A DNA stretch of 64,000 bases from Pseudomonas sp. CFBP 13711 (GTDB lineage: Bacteria > Pseudomonadota > Gammaproteobacteria > Pseudomonadales > Pseudomonadaceae): the NCBI RefSeq assembly GCF_014842265.1, contig NZ_JACYVI010000007.1:202002-266001 (forward strand). The letters run 5' to 3'. Numbering within the stretch: position 1 is the stretch's first letter; every line of letters begins with the position of its first letter. Under the pieces are notes generated by a model. It saw only the letters and a list, made by a program, of their open reading frames with translations. It made no database searches and was not told the DNA's origin. Of the stretch, positions 42,808-51,210 are shown piece by piece. The translations under genes were made by a program, and so were the position numbers.

Positions 42808-42928
42808 GACGGCGCGACGCTGCGGCCGGACGTTCTGTGCGCAGATGAGAACCAGGCCCTCTTTCCAGGTTTGCCGCCGCACCGATCTCACACCATAATC
42901 CGGCCACATCCGCTCAAGGAGATGGCCA

Positions 42929-43738
42929 TTGTCGAGCGCATCCTCTCATTCCTCATCCGTGTTGGTCGTTCAACTGACCGACAGTCATCTGTTCGCCGAA
43001 GCGGACGGGGCGCTGCTGGGCATGCCCACGCGGGCCAGTCTGGATGCGGTGGTCGAGCTTGTGCTGAGCGAGCAGCCGGCGATCGATCTGGTGCTGGCTA
43101 CCGGTGACTTGTCTCAGGACGGCACGGTCGAGTCGTATCAAGCGTTTCGCGACGCGAGTGATCGCCTGAATGCGCCCGCGCGCTGGATTCCGGGGAATCA
43201 CGACGAGCTGAGGGAGATGGCGATTGCTGCGCAGAACAGCGACTTTCTCGAACCTGTCGTCGATATCGGTCACTGGCGGATCACTTTGCTTGATTCTGCT
43301 GTTTCAGGGTCTGTCCCCGGCTATCTGCAAGACGGTCAGCTTCAATTGCTCGCTCAGGCCTTGAGCGAAGCGCCGGAGCGGCATCATCTGGTGTGCCTGC
43401 ATCATCATCCGGTACCCATCGGGGCGGCATGGATGGAGCCCATCGGTTTGCGCAATCCCGAGGCGCTTTTTTCGGTGCTGGATCGGTTTCCTCAGGTGCG
43501 TGCGGTGCTCTGGGGGCATGTGCATCAGGAGTTCGATCAGCTTCGCGACGGCGTGCGGCTAATGGCTTCGCCTTCAACCTGCATCCAGTTCGCGCCGAAC
43601 AGCGTGGATTTCGGGCTCGACGACCTTGCGCCCGGCTATCGCTGGCTGCGTCTTCACAATGATGGCCGGATCGAAACCGGTGTTTCACGCATCGCCCCCG
43701 ACCTGTTCGACGTCGACATCAACGGCGCGGGCTATTGA
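42929..43738 (+). CDS. cpdA: 3',5'-cyclic-AMP phosphodiesterase CpdA
   Basis: A 269-residue calcineurin-like metallophosphoesterase that degrades cAMP, tuning Vfr/CRP-type regulation. All metal-binding motifs are visible: LTDSHL (DxH), ATGDLSQDG (GD), PGNHDE (GNHD), LHHHPVP and WGHVHQ (GHxH). The start is TTG 42929 with AAGGAG seven bases upstream (42916-42921). The only nearby ATG (42922) is out of frame. Length is normal. Confidence 0.95.
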   Translation: MSSASSHSSSVLVVQLTDSHLFAEADGALLGMPTRASLDAVVELVLSEQPAIDLVLATGDLSQDGTVESYQAFRDASDRLNAPARWIPGNHDELREMAIAAQNSDFLEPVVDIGHWRITLLDSAVSGSVPGYLQDGQLQLLAQALSEAPERHHLVCLHHHPVPIGAAWMEPIGLRNPEALFSVLDRFPQVRAVLWGHVHQEFDQLRDGVRLMASPSTCIQFAPNSVDFGLDDLAPGYRWLRLHNDGRIETGVSRIAPDLFDVDINGAGY

Positions 43739-43881
43739 AAGACATTTCCTTGATGTGCAGCGATTCATCAACAGGCGAGTCTTTACGCAGTTGACCCTGT
43801 AAACTGCGTGGCTTTGCCCTGATGAGCGCCGACAGGCCAGCCCGTCCGGGATGTATCGATTGCCGTTTGGGAGGCAACTGC

Positions 43882-44499
43882 GTGGACCAGGATCAATCGA
43901 CGCTTCTTTATATTCACGGCTTGAACAGCTCGGCCAAGTCGCAGAAAGCCACACAGCTGACGACGCTGATGGCACGTTTGGGTTTGAGCGAATACGTGCG
44001 CGTGCCCGAGCTGCATCATCATCCGCGGCAGGCGCTGGTTCAGTTGGAGGCCGCGATCGAGGAGCTCGGCCGGCCGCTGCTGGTCGGCAGCTCGCTCGGC
44101 GGCTACTATGCGACTCACCTGGCTGAGCGCTACGGCCTCAAGGCTGTGCTGATCAACCCGGCGGTCAATCCGCATCAGCTCTTCGATGGTTTTCTCGGCA
44201 CCCAACAAAACCTTTATACCGGCGAGAGCTGGGAGCTGACGCACGACCACGTGACGGCGCTGGCCGAGCTGGAAGTGCCTGCTCCACAGGATCCGCAGCG
44301 TATTCAGGTGTGGCTGCAAACGGGCGACGAAACGCTGGATTACCGCCGCGCCCAGATCTTCTATCGGGCCTGTGCATTGCGCATCGAAGCAGGCGGCGAT
44401 CATGGCTTTCAGGGCTTCGCTGCAAAAATACCAGCGCTGTTGAGCTTTGCCGGGTTCGCTCCCGCCTTGCTCCAGGGCGTTGATTTGAGCGGGCTCTGA
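43882..44499 (+). CDS. yqiA: YqiA-type esterase
   Basis: A 205-residue alpha/beta hydrolase with esterase activity in E. coli YqiA. The N-terminal LLYIHGLNSSAKSQKA, nucleophile motif GSSLGGYYATHL (G-x-S-x-G) and catalytic His in GGDHGFQGF are visible. GTG 43882 has a strong GGGAGG at 43869-43874 with seven bases of spacing. The in-frame ATG at 43822 would add 20 residues not typical of the family. It lies immediately before parE, as in other gammaproteobacteria. Confidence 0.9.
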   Translation: MDQDQSTLLYIHGLNSSAKSQKATQLTTLMARLGLSEYVRVPELHHHPRQALVQLEAAIEELGRPLLVGSSLGGYYATHLAERYGLKAVLINPAVNPHQLFDGFLGTQQNLYTGESWELTHDHVTALAELEVPAPQDPQRIQVWLQTGDETLDYRRAQIFYRACALRIEAGGDHGFQGFAAKIPALLSFAGFAPALLQGVDLSGL

Positions 44500-44589
44500 C
44501 CTGAGCCATTGCTGCAACAAATATGTAGAACAGTCTTGTAAAACCAGTGCTACTCCGAAATTTCATGAACGACTTGATGACGAGACCCC

Positions 44590-46494
44590 ATGGCCAATCC
44601 CAGCGCTAGCTCTTATAACGCAGACGCCATCGAAGTCCTCTCGGGCCTCGACCCGGTCCGCAAACGGCCGGGCATGTACACCGACACCTCACGCCCCAAT
44701 CACCTGGCGCAGGAAGTCATCGACAACAGTGTCGACGAAGCGCTGGCAGGCCACGCCCGATCCGTGCAGGTCATTCTGCACGCCGACAACTCGCTGGAAG
44801 TCTCCGACGATGGTCGCGGCATGCCCGTGGACATCCACCCGGAAGAGGGCGTGTCGGGCGTCGAGCTGATCCTCACCAAGCTCCACGCCGGCGGCAAGTT
44901 CTCCAACAAGAACTACCAGTTCTCAGGCGGTCTGCACGGCGTCGGGATTTCCGTGGTCAACGCGCTTTCTACCCAGGTTCGGGTGCGGGTCAAGCGCGAT
45001 GGCAACGAATATGAAATGTCCTTCGCTGACGGTTACAAGGCCAGCGAACTGGCCGTGGTTGGCACCGTCGGCAAGCGCAACACCGGCACCAGCGTGTACT
45101 TCGCGCCGGACCCCAAATACTTCGACACCCCGAAATTCTCGGTCAGCCGCCTCAAGCACGTGCTCAAGGCCAAGGCCGTTCTGTGCCCGGGCCTGCTGGT
45201 CAGTTTCGAAGACAAAGGCACCGGCGAGAAAGTCGAGTGGCATTACGAGGACGGCCTGCGTTCGTACCTGCAGGATTCGGTGTCTGACTTTCTGCGCCTG
45301 CCCGATGAGCCGTTCTGCGGCGTGTTCGCGGGCAACAAGGAGGCCGTCGACTGGGCGCTGCTGTGGTTACCCGAGGGTGGCGACAGCGTTCAGGAAAGCT
45401 ACGTCAACCTGATCCCCACCGCCCAGGGCGGCACCCACGTCAACGGGCTCCGTCAGGGCCTGCTGGACGCGATGCGTGACTTCTGTGAGTTCCGTAATCT
45501 GCTGCCGCGCGGCGTGAAGCTGGCACCCGAAGACGTCTGGGAGCGCATCGCTTTCGTGCTGTCGATGAAGATGCAGGAGCCACAATTCTCCGGCCAGACC
45601 AAAGAGCGGCTGTCGTCCCGCGAGGCGGCGGCGTTCGTCTCCGGTGTGGTCAAGGATGCTTTCAGCCTGTGGCTCAATGCGCACCCGGAAATGGGCATGC
45701 AACTGGCTGAACTGGCGATCAGCAACGCCGGTCGTCGTCTGAAGGCGAGCAAGAAGGTCGAGCGCAAACGCATCACGTCAGGCCCGGCACTGCCGGGCAA
45801 GCTGGCGGATTGCGCGGGTCAGGATCCGATGCGCTCCGAGCTGTTCCTGGTCGAAGGTGACTCCGCTGGCGGCTCCGCCAAACAGGCGCGGGACAAGGAA
45901 TTTCAGGCCATCCTGCCGTTGCGCGGGAAGATCCTGAACACTTGGGAAGTCGACGGCGGCGAAGTGCTTGCCAGCCAGGAAGTGCACAACATCGCCGTGG
46001 CGATCGGGGTCGACCCGGGGGCTGCAGACATCAGCCAGCTGCGGTACGGCAAAATCTGCATTCTGGCCGACGCCGACTCCGACGGCCTGCACATCGCGAC
46101 GCTGCTGTGTGCCTTGTTCGTTCAGCATTTCCGCCCGCTGGTGGATGCCGGTCACGTCTACGTTGCCATGCCGCCGCTGTACCGCATCGACCTGGGCAAA
46201 GACATTTATTACGCACTGGACGAAGCCGAACGCGACGGCATTCTCGACCGACTCGTGGCCGAGAAGAAGCGCGGCAAGCCGCAGGTCACCCGATTCAAAG
46301 GCCTGGGTGAGATGAACCCGCCGCAGTTGCGCGAAACCACCATGGACCCGAACACCCGTCGACTGGTGCAGTTGACCCTGGATGACTTCACAGCCACGTC
46401 GGAAATGATGGACATGCTGCTGGCCAAGAAACGCGCGGGCGACCGCAAGAGCTGGCTCGAATCCAAAGGCAATCTGGCCGAGGTGCTGGTCTGA
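44590..46494 (+). CDS. parE: DNA topoisomerase IV subunit B
   Basis: A 634-residue GHKL ATPase/TOPRIM subunit of topoisomerase IV, which decatenates replicated chromosomes with ParC. Motifs: VRKRPGMYTDTSRPNHLAQE and NSVDEALAG (ATP site), GGLHGVGISVVNAL, and the TOPRIM EGDSAGGSAKQARDKEFQ with PLRGKILNTWEV and DADSDGLHIATLL. The stop overlaps the ATG of the phytase-like gene (TGATG). Length is as expected. Confidence 0.97.
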   Translation: MANPSASSYNADAIEVLSGLDPVRKRPGMYTDTSRPNHLAQEVIDNSVDEALAGHARSVQVILHADNSLEVSDDGRGMPVDIHPEEGVSGVELILTKLHAGGKFSNKNYQFSGGLHGVGISVVNALSTQVRVRVKRDGNEYEMSFADGYKASELAVVGTVGKRNTGTSVYFAPDPKYFDTPKFSVSRLKHVLKAKAVLCPGLLVSFEDKGTGEKVEWHYEDGLRSYLQDSVSDFLRLPDEPFCGVFAGNKEAVDWALLWLPEGGDSVQESYVNLIPTAQGGTHVNGLRQGLLDAMRDFCEFRNLLPRGVKLAPEDVWERIAFVLSMKMQEPQFSGQTKERLSSREAAAFVSGVVKDAFSLWLNAHPEMGMQLAELAISNAGRRLKASKKVERKRITSGPALPGKLADCAGQDPMRSELFLVEGDSAGGSAKQARDKEFQAILPLRGKILNTWEVDGGEVLASQEVHNIAVAIGVDPGAADISQLRYGKICILADADSDGLHIATLLCALFVQHFRPLVDAGHVYVAMPPLYRIDLGKDIYYALDEAERDGILDRLVAEKKRGKPQVTRFKGLGEMNPPQLRETTMDPNTRRLVQLTLDDFTATSEMMDMLLAKKRAGDRKSWLESKGNLAEVLV

Positions 46495-47471
46495 TGCGGG
46501 GCTGGTTTGCAGCGCTGTTATTGGTCGTCACGCCTGTTTTCGCTGCGCCATTGCCCGAGCTCAAGCTGCTGTCGGAGCATCCGGTGGATGACATGATCGG
46601 CGGCAACCTGTCCGGCCTTGCGTCCTGCAACGGCGTGCTGTGGACCGTTTCGGACCGCGACGACACCCTGCTTTATAGCCTCGACACCTCGGCAACGGTC
46701 TGGAAAGCCAAGGCACAGACACTGGAAGTCCCGCCGATCCCGGACAGCGGCTTGTCCGCTACCCTGCGCAGCATGGCCAAAGCCTCGGCGCTGATTCGTG
46801 GCGGTGATCTGGACTTTGAAGGTGTGAGTTGCGACGCAGCGGGCAACCGTTACCTCGTCAGCGAAGCCTATGCCGCCGTGCTGAAGGTGCCAGTCGAAGG
46901 CGCGCCGGTCTGGCTGGATCTGCCCAAAAAGGTCGTCGAGGAAGCGCAGTCGGCCGGGATGCTGCAGCATTTCAACGCCATCTTCGAAGGCATCGCGGTC
47001 AACCCGGCAGGCGATCAACTATGGCTCGCCGCCGAGCGTGACAAGCGTGGCCTGCTGACCGCCAGGCTTGGCAAGGACGGCTGGGCCTGTGATGCCAGTT
47101 GCATCCTGAGAGTCGACTCGGGCAATGACATTTTGCCGCCTGAGCTGGGTGGCAAGGCGGTCTCCAAGGATTATTCCGACATCTCGCTGTACAAGGGCAA
47201 GCTGTACACCCTGGAGCGCGCGGCTTACCGCATCTGCCGCCGGACGCTGGCGACAGGTCAGCTGGAAACCTGCTGGTCGTTCGCCAAAGAGGCGCTGCAG
47301 CCTAACCGGCTGTACGACCAGAAATACGGCCTGACCGAAGCGCTGATCGTTGACGAGAAAGGCGCGTGGGTCGGTACGGACAACAACTTCGGTGCCCGCG
47401 CCGATGGCGAAAAACGTCCCGTCGTCTGGCGCTTTGCCGCGCCCGAGGGTGGCTGGAGCGGCAAGCCTTGA
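46494..47471 (+). CDS. exported esterase-like activity of phytase family protein
   Basis: A 325-residue protein with a signal peptide (MRGWFAALLLVVTPVFA-APLPE). The body (GNLSGLASCNGVLWTVSDRD, DLDFEGVSCDAAGNRYLVSE, FNAIFEGIAVNPAGDQLWLA) is a beta-propeller of the kind called esterase-like activity of phytase. It is probably periplasmic, and its substrate is unknown. It is translationally coupled to parE and overlaps the following aspartic protease gene by four bases. This parE-phytase-protease-parC order is also seen in P. aeruginosa. Confidence 0.85.
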   Translation: MRGWFAALLLVVTPVFAAPLPELKLLSEHPVDDMIGGNLSGLASCNGVLWTVSDRDDTLLYSLDTSATVWKAKAQTLEVPPIPDSGLSATLRSMAKASALIRGGDLDFEGVSCDAAGNRYLVSEAYAAVLKVPVEGAPVWLDLPKKVVEEAQSAGMLQHFNAIFEGIAVNPAGDQLWLAAERDKRGLLTARLGKDGWACDASCILRVDSGNDILPPELGGKAVSKDYSDISLYKGKLYTLERAAYRICRRTLATGQLETCWSFAKEALQPNRLYDQKYGLTEALIVDEKGAWVGTDNNFGARADGEKRPVVWRFAAPEGGWSGKP

Positions 47472-47989
47472 CCCAGGCACTCCCCGGCAAACGCGCCGGG
47501 CGGCTGATGATGATCATCGCCTGGGCGGCGGCGCTGTTTCTGGCGACGCGGTTTTTTGGCGAGTGGGAGCAGCGGCAGGAAAATCCGAATACCATCGTCG
47601 CCTCCGAACATGGGGACGGCTATGTCGAGGTGACACTGGCGAGCAATCGTGACGGGCATTTCGTCATGACCGGGCAGATCAATACCCGCCCCGTGCAGTT
47701 CATGCTCGACACCGGCGCGACCAATGTCGCCGTGCCGGAGAGCGTCGCGCAGACGCTGCGCCTTGAGCGCGGCGAGCGCGTTCAGGTGAGCACGGCCAAC
47801 GGACGCACAGACGCGTTCCGGACCACTCTGCAACGGTTGCAGATTGGCGACATCGTCCTGAACAACGTGCGCGCCCTGGTGGTGCCCGGTCTGGACGGTG
47901 AACAGGTGCTGCTGGGCATGAGCGCCGTGAAACAACTCGAATTCACACAGCGCGGCGGCACATTGTTGCTGCGCCAGACGACAAAATGA
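47468..47989 (+). CDS. membrane-anchored retropepsin-like aspartic protease
   Basis: A 173-residue protein with one N-terminal membrane segment (MMIIAWAAALFLATRFF) and a single-lobe retropepsin domain. The active-site motif QFMLDTGATNVAVP is visible. VQVSTANGRTDAF and QVLLGMSAVKQLEF are the flap and C-terminal GxS regions of the TIGR02281-type family. The start is TTG 47468, overlapping the upstream TGA, with GGAG nine bases upstream. Such proteases act as dimers and probably face the periplasm. Target unknown. Confidence 0.86.
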   Translation: MTQALPGKRAGRLMMIIAWAAALFLATRFFGEWEQRQENPNTIVASEHGDGYVEVTLASNRDGHFVMTGQINTRPVQFMLDTGATNVAVPESVAQTLRLERGERVQVSTANGRTDAFRTTLQRLQIGDIVLNNVRALVVPGLDGEQVLLGMSAVKQLEFTQRGGTLLLRQTTK

Positions 47990-47999
47990 TGAGGCCCGC

Positions 48000-50267
48000 A
48001 TGAGCGACTCCCTTGACCTCAGCCTGGATGGCGTAGAACGCCGATCGCTGGCTGACTTCACCGAACAGGCCTATCTCAACTATTCCATGTACGTGATCAT
48101 GGACCGGGCGTTGCCGCATATCGGTGATGGCCTGAAGCCTGTGCAGCGACGCATCGTCTACGCGATGAGCGAGCTGGGCCTGGACGCCGACGCCAAGCAC
48201 AAGAAGTCGGCACGTACCGTCGGTGACGTGCTCGGCAAGTTTCACCCCCACGGCGACTCGGCCTGCTACGAAGCCATGGTGCTGATGGCGCAGCCCTTCA
48301 GCTATCGCTACACGTTGGTCGACGGCCAGGGTAACTGGGGTGCGCCGGACGATCCCAAGTCATTCGCGGCCATGCGCTACACCGAAGCGCGTCTGTCGCG
48401 TTACTCCGAAGTGCTGCTTTCCGAACTGGGGCAGGGCACCGCGGACTGGGTGCCGAACTTCGACGGCACGCTGGACGAGCCCGCTGTTTTGCCCGCCCGC
48501 CTGCCGAACATTCTGCTCAATGGCACCACCGGCATCGCCGTGGGCATGGCCACCGACGTACCGCCGCACAACCTGCGTGAAGTCGCGACAGCCTGTGTGC
48601 GTTTGCTCGATGAGCCCAAGGCAACGGTCGAACAGCTCTGTGAGCACATCCAGGGCCCGGACTACCCGACCGAAGCGGAAATCATCACGCCCCGCGCCGA
48701 CCTGCTGAAAATGTACGAAACCGGCAAGGGCTCGGTGCGTATGCGCGCCGTGTACCACATCGAAGACGGCGACATCATTGTCACCGCGCTGCCGCATCAG
48801 GTGTCCGGTGCCAAGGTGCTGGAGCAGATCGCGGCGATGATGCAGGCCAAGCCGTCCAAGGCTCCGCAGATCGCTGACCTGCGTGACGAATCCGACCACG
48901 AAAACCCATGCCGGATCGTGATCATCCCGGGCGCCCGCAAGCATTTCGACCACGATGCGCTGATGCAACACCTGTTCGCCAGCACCGACCTGGAGTCGAG
49001 CTACAGGGTCAACATCAACATCATTGGCCTGGACGGCAAGCCGCAGCTGAAAAACCTGCGCGCACTGCTGGTCGAATGGTTGGAGTTCCGGGTACAGACC
49101 GTGCGTCGCCGCCTGCAATTCCGCCTCGACAAGGTTGAGCGTCGCTTGCACCTGTTGGATGGTTTGTTGATCGCTTACCTCAACCTGGATGAAGTGATTC
49201 ACATCATCCGCACCGAGGAGCACCCGAAAGCCGCGCTGATCGCGCGTTTCGCCCTGAGCGAAATCCAGGCTGATTACATTCTCGACACCCGTTTGCGTCA
49301 GTTGGCGCGACTGGAAGAAATGAAGTTGCGCGCCGAGCAGGATGAATTGCTCAAGGAACAAGCCAAGCTGCAAGCCCTGTTGGGCAGCGAGGCCAAGCTG
49401 AAGAAACTGGTACGCACCGAGCTGATCAAGGATGCCGAAACCTATGGCGACGACCGTCGTTCGCCTATCGTCGAGCGTACCGAAGCCAAAGCCCTGACCG
49501 AACACGATCTGCTGCCGAACGAGAAGGTTACGGTCGTGTTGTCGGAAAAAGGCTGGGTTCGCTCCGCCAAAGGTCATGAAATCGACGCCACTGGGCTCTC
49601 TTACAAGGCCGGGGATGGCTTCAAGGCCCTGGCGCCGGGTCGTTCCAACCAGTTTGCGGTGTTTATCGACTCCACCGGTCGCAGTTATTCGGTGCCGTCG
49701 CACACCTTGCCATCGGCCCGTGGCCAAGGCGAACCGCTGACCGGTCGTTTGACGCCGCCGCCCGGTGCGACTTTCGAATGTGTGCTGATGCCGGAAGACG
49801 ATTCGCTGTATGTGGTGGCGTCCGACGCCGGCTACGGTTTCGTGGTCAAGGGCGAAGACCTGCAGGCCAAGAACAAGGCCGGCAAGGCGTTGCTGAGTTT
49901 GCCGGCCGGGGCGAAGGTGATCCTGCCGCGTCCAGTGCCCGATCGCGAGCAGAACTGGCTCGCCGCCGTGACCACCGAAGGCCGTTTGCTGGTGTTCAAA
50001 ATCAGCGATCTGCCGCAGCTGGGCAAGGGCAAAGGCAACAAGATCATTGGCATTCCGGGCGAGCGCGTTGCCAGTCGGGAAGAGTACGTGACTGATCTGG
50101 CCGTAGTTCCCGACGGCGCCACGCTGGTGCTGCAGGCGGGCAAGCGCAATCTGTCGCTCAAGCCCGACGATCTGGAGCACTACAAAGGTGAACGTGGACG
50201 ACGGGGCAACAAACTGCCGCGTGGTTTCCAGCGCGTCGATGCGCTGTTGGTGGAAACCGCGGGCTAA
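48000..50267 (+). CDS. parC: DNA topoisomerase IV subunit A
   Basis: A 755-residue catalytic subunit of topoisomerase IV. The winged-helix region shows SARTVGDVLGKFHPHGDSAC, and the DNA-cleaving Tyr lies in AAMRYTEARLS. The quinolone-determining positions keep Ser87 and Glu91, the wild-type residues in P. aeruginosa numbering. The C-terminal half forms a degenerate GyrA-like beta-pinwheel. It follows the protease gene by ten bases. Length is as expected. Confidence 0.97.
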   Translation: MSDSLDLSLDGVERRSLADFTEQAYLNYSMYVIMDRALPHIGDGLKPVQRRIVYAMSELGLDADAKHKKSARTVGDVLGKFHPHGDSACYEAMVLMAQPFSYRYTLVDGQGNWGAPDDPKSFAAMRYTEARLSRYSEVLLSELGQGTADWVPNFDGTLDEPAVLPARLPNILLNGTTGIAVGMATDVPPHNLREVATACVRLLDEPKATVEQLCEHIQGPDYPTEAEIITPRADLLKMYETGKGSVRMRAVYHIEDGDIIVTALPHQVSGAKVLEQIAAMMQAKPSKAPQIADLRDESDHENPCRIVIIPGARKHFDHDALMQHLFASTDLESSYRVNINIIGLDGKPQLKNLRALLVEWLEFRVQTVRRRLQFRLDKVERRLHLLDGLLIAYLNLDEVIHIIRTEEHPKAALIARFALSEIQADYILDTRLRQLARLEEMKLRAEQDELLKEQAKLQALLGSEAKLKKLVRTELIKDAETYGDDRRSPIVERTEAKALTEHDLLPNEKVTVVLSEKGWVRSAKGHEIDATGLSYKAGDGFKALAPGRSNQFAVFIDSTGRSYSVPSHTLPSARGQGEPLTGRLTPPPGATFECVLMPEDDSLYVVASDAGYGFVVKGEDLQAKNKAGKALLSLPAGAKVILPRPVPDREQNWLAAVTTEGRLLVFKISDLPQLGKGKGNKIIGIPGERVASREEYVTDLAVVPDGATLVLQAGKRNLSLKPDDLEHYKGERGRRGNKLPRGFQRVDALLVETAG

Positions 50268-50283
50268 AACGGTTGGTTCGGCG

Positions 50284-50312
50284 GTCGCTCTTCGTTTCGT
50301 CACGAGAGCGAC
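50284..50312 (+). terminator. hairpin after parC
   Basis: GTCGCTCT (50284-50291) pairs perfectly with AGAGCGAC (50305-50312), and the stem can extend past a one-base bulge (CGT/ACG). There is no T-run after it, so it may be a processing or Rho-assisted end rather than an intrinsic terminator. Confidence 0.4.
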
Positions 50313-50447
50313 GCAGAATCGCTGGAGTCAACGCGCATATTCACGGATGATATGACGTCCTCTGGCGCCGCCATGGCGGAATGCCTTCATGTTTTCAAAG
50401 TATTTAACAGCGTGGACGCGTTACACGGCGTTCACTTGGAAGGGATG

Positions 50448-51155
50448 ATGAATTTTCTACGTGTTCCCTGTGTGCTGTTGTTGACCGGCGTTCTGGGTTT
50501 GGCCGGTTGCAGCGTTCATCAGCCCACGTCGCTCTATCAGTTGGACAGCGGCGATCCTGGGCAACCGAAATATACCGGCGGGGTCGCCGTTTTACTGGGC
50601 CCTGTGGCGATTGCTGACTATCTGCAACGTGAAACATTATTACAGCGGCAACCGGACGGCAGCCTCAAGGCGTCCACCGACGGTCGCTGGGCGGGCAGTC
50701 TGTCTGCCGATATCGATCAACTGCTGCTGCGCCAGCTCGCCTGGAAGCTCGACAGTCAACGCGTGGTGATGGCGCCGGCCGCTGCCAACTTCACGCCGGA
50801 TGTCCAGGTGGTGTTGTCCATCACCCGCCTGGATTCAGGCGAGAAGCAGCCGGCGGTACTGGATGCTCAGTGGCGCTTGCTCGACCGTCGCGGCAATGTG
50901 CGCGACAGCAAGCTGGTTCACCTGGAAGAGCCACATGCAGGCTCTTCAGCTGCGCAGGTCAAGGCTCAAGGGATTCTGCTGCAACGCCTGGCGGACAAGC
51001 TGAGCGTCGCGGTCAAGCCTATCGCCAGCCAGCCGTATGTGGCAGACGTGCCGAAGAAGGCCGCAACGCCGGCAAAAACCCGGACTGATCAGGACAAGCC
51101 AAAGATCCCGATGGCATCACCGATTCGCACCGATCTGGAAGTGTTCCGCTTCTAG
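50448..51155 (+). CDS. PqiC-type ABC-transport auxiliary lipoprotein
   Basis: A 235-residue lipoprotein of the DUF330/PqiC family. From ATG 50448 the signal ends in LLTGVLGLAGCSVHQ with a clear lipobox; ATG 50445 just before it is an alternative. GGAAGGG lies directly upstream. The mature part (YQLDSGDPGQ, GPVAIADYLQRETLLQR, then RWAGSLSADIDQLLLRQLAW) is typical. PqiC proteins work with MCE lipid-transport systems, but no MCE gene is next to it here. The C-terminus has a charged, Lys/Pro-rich tail. Confidence 0.87.
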   Translation: MNFLRVPCVLLLTGVLGLAGCSVHQPTSLYQLDSGDPGQPKYTGGVAVLLGPVAIADYLQRETLLQRQPDGSLKASTDGRWAGSLSADIDQLLLRQLAWKLDSQRVVMAPAAANFTPDVQVVLSITRLDSGEKQPAVLDAQWRLLDRRGNVRDSKLVHLEEPHAGSSAAQVKAQGILLQRLADKLSVAVKPIASQPYVADVPKKAATPAKTRTDQDKPKIPMASPIRTDLEVFRF

Positions 51156-51163
51156 ACTCAGCG

Positions 51164-51203
51164 CCCACAAAAAAGCCCGCAGCGATGCGGGCTTTTTTTG
51201 TGG
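51164..51203. terminator. bidirectional intrinsic terminator
   Basis: The stem GCCCGC-AGCGAT-GCGGGC (51175-51192) is flanked by an A-run before and a seven-T run after it (CACAAAAAA ... TTTTTTTGTG). It therefore works as a rho-independent terminator on either strand, ending the PqiC-type gene and the convergent Smp/AhpA gene. Confidence 0.92.
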
Positions 51204-51210
51204 CTGACGC

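Noticed and set aside
48000..50267. Quinolone-resistance change in parC
   Set aside because: Ser87 and Glu91 are both the wild-type residues, so no resistance signature is present at these positions.
48360..50303. Long minus-strand open frame antisense to parC (about 647 codons)
   Set aside because: A shadow of a high-G+C gene. The encoded text is Gln/Arg/His-rich low-complexity without family motifs, and parC on the other strand is certain.
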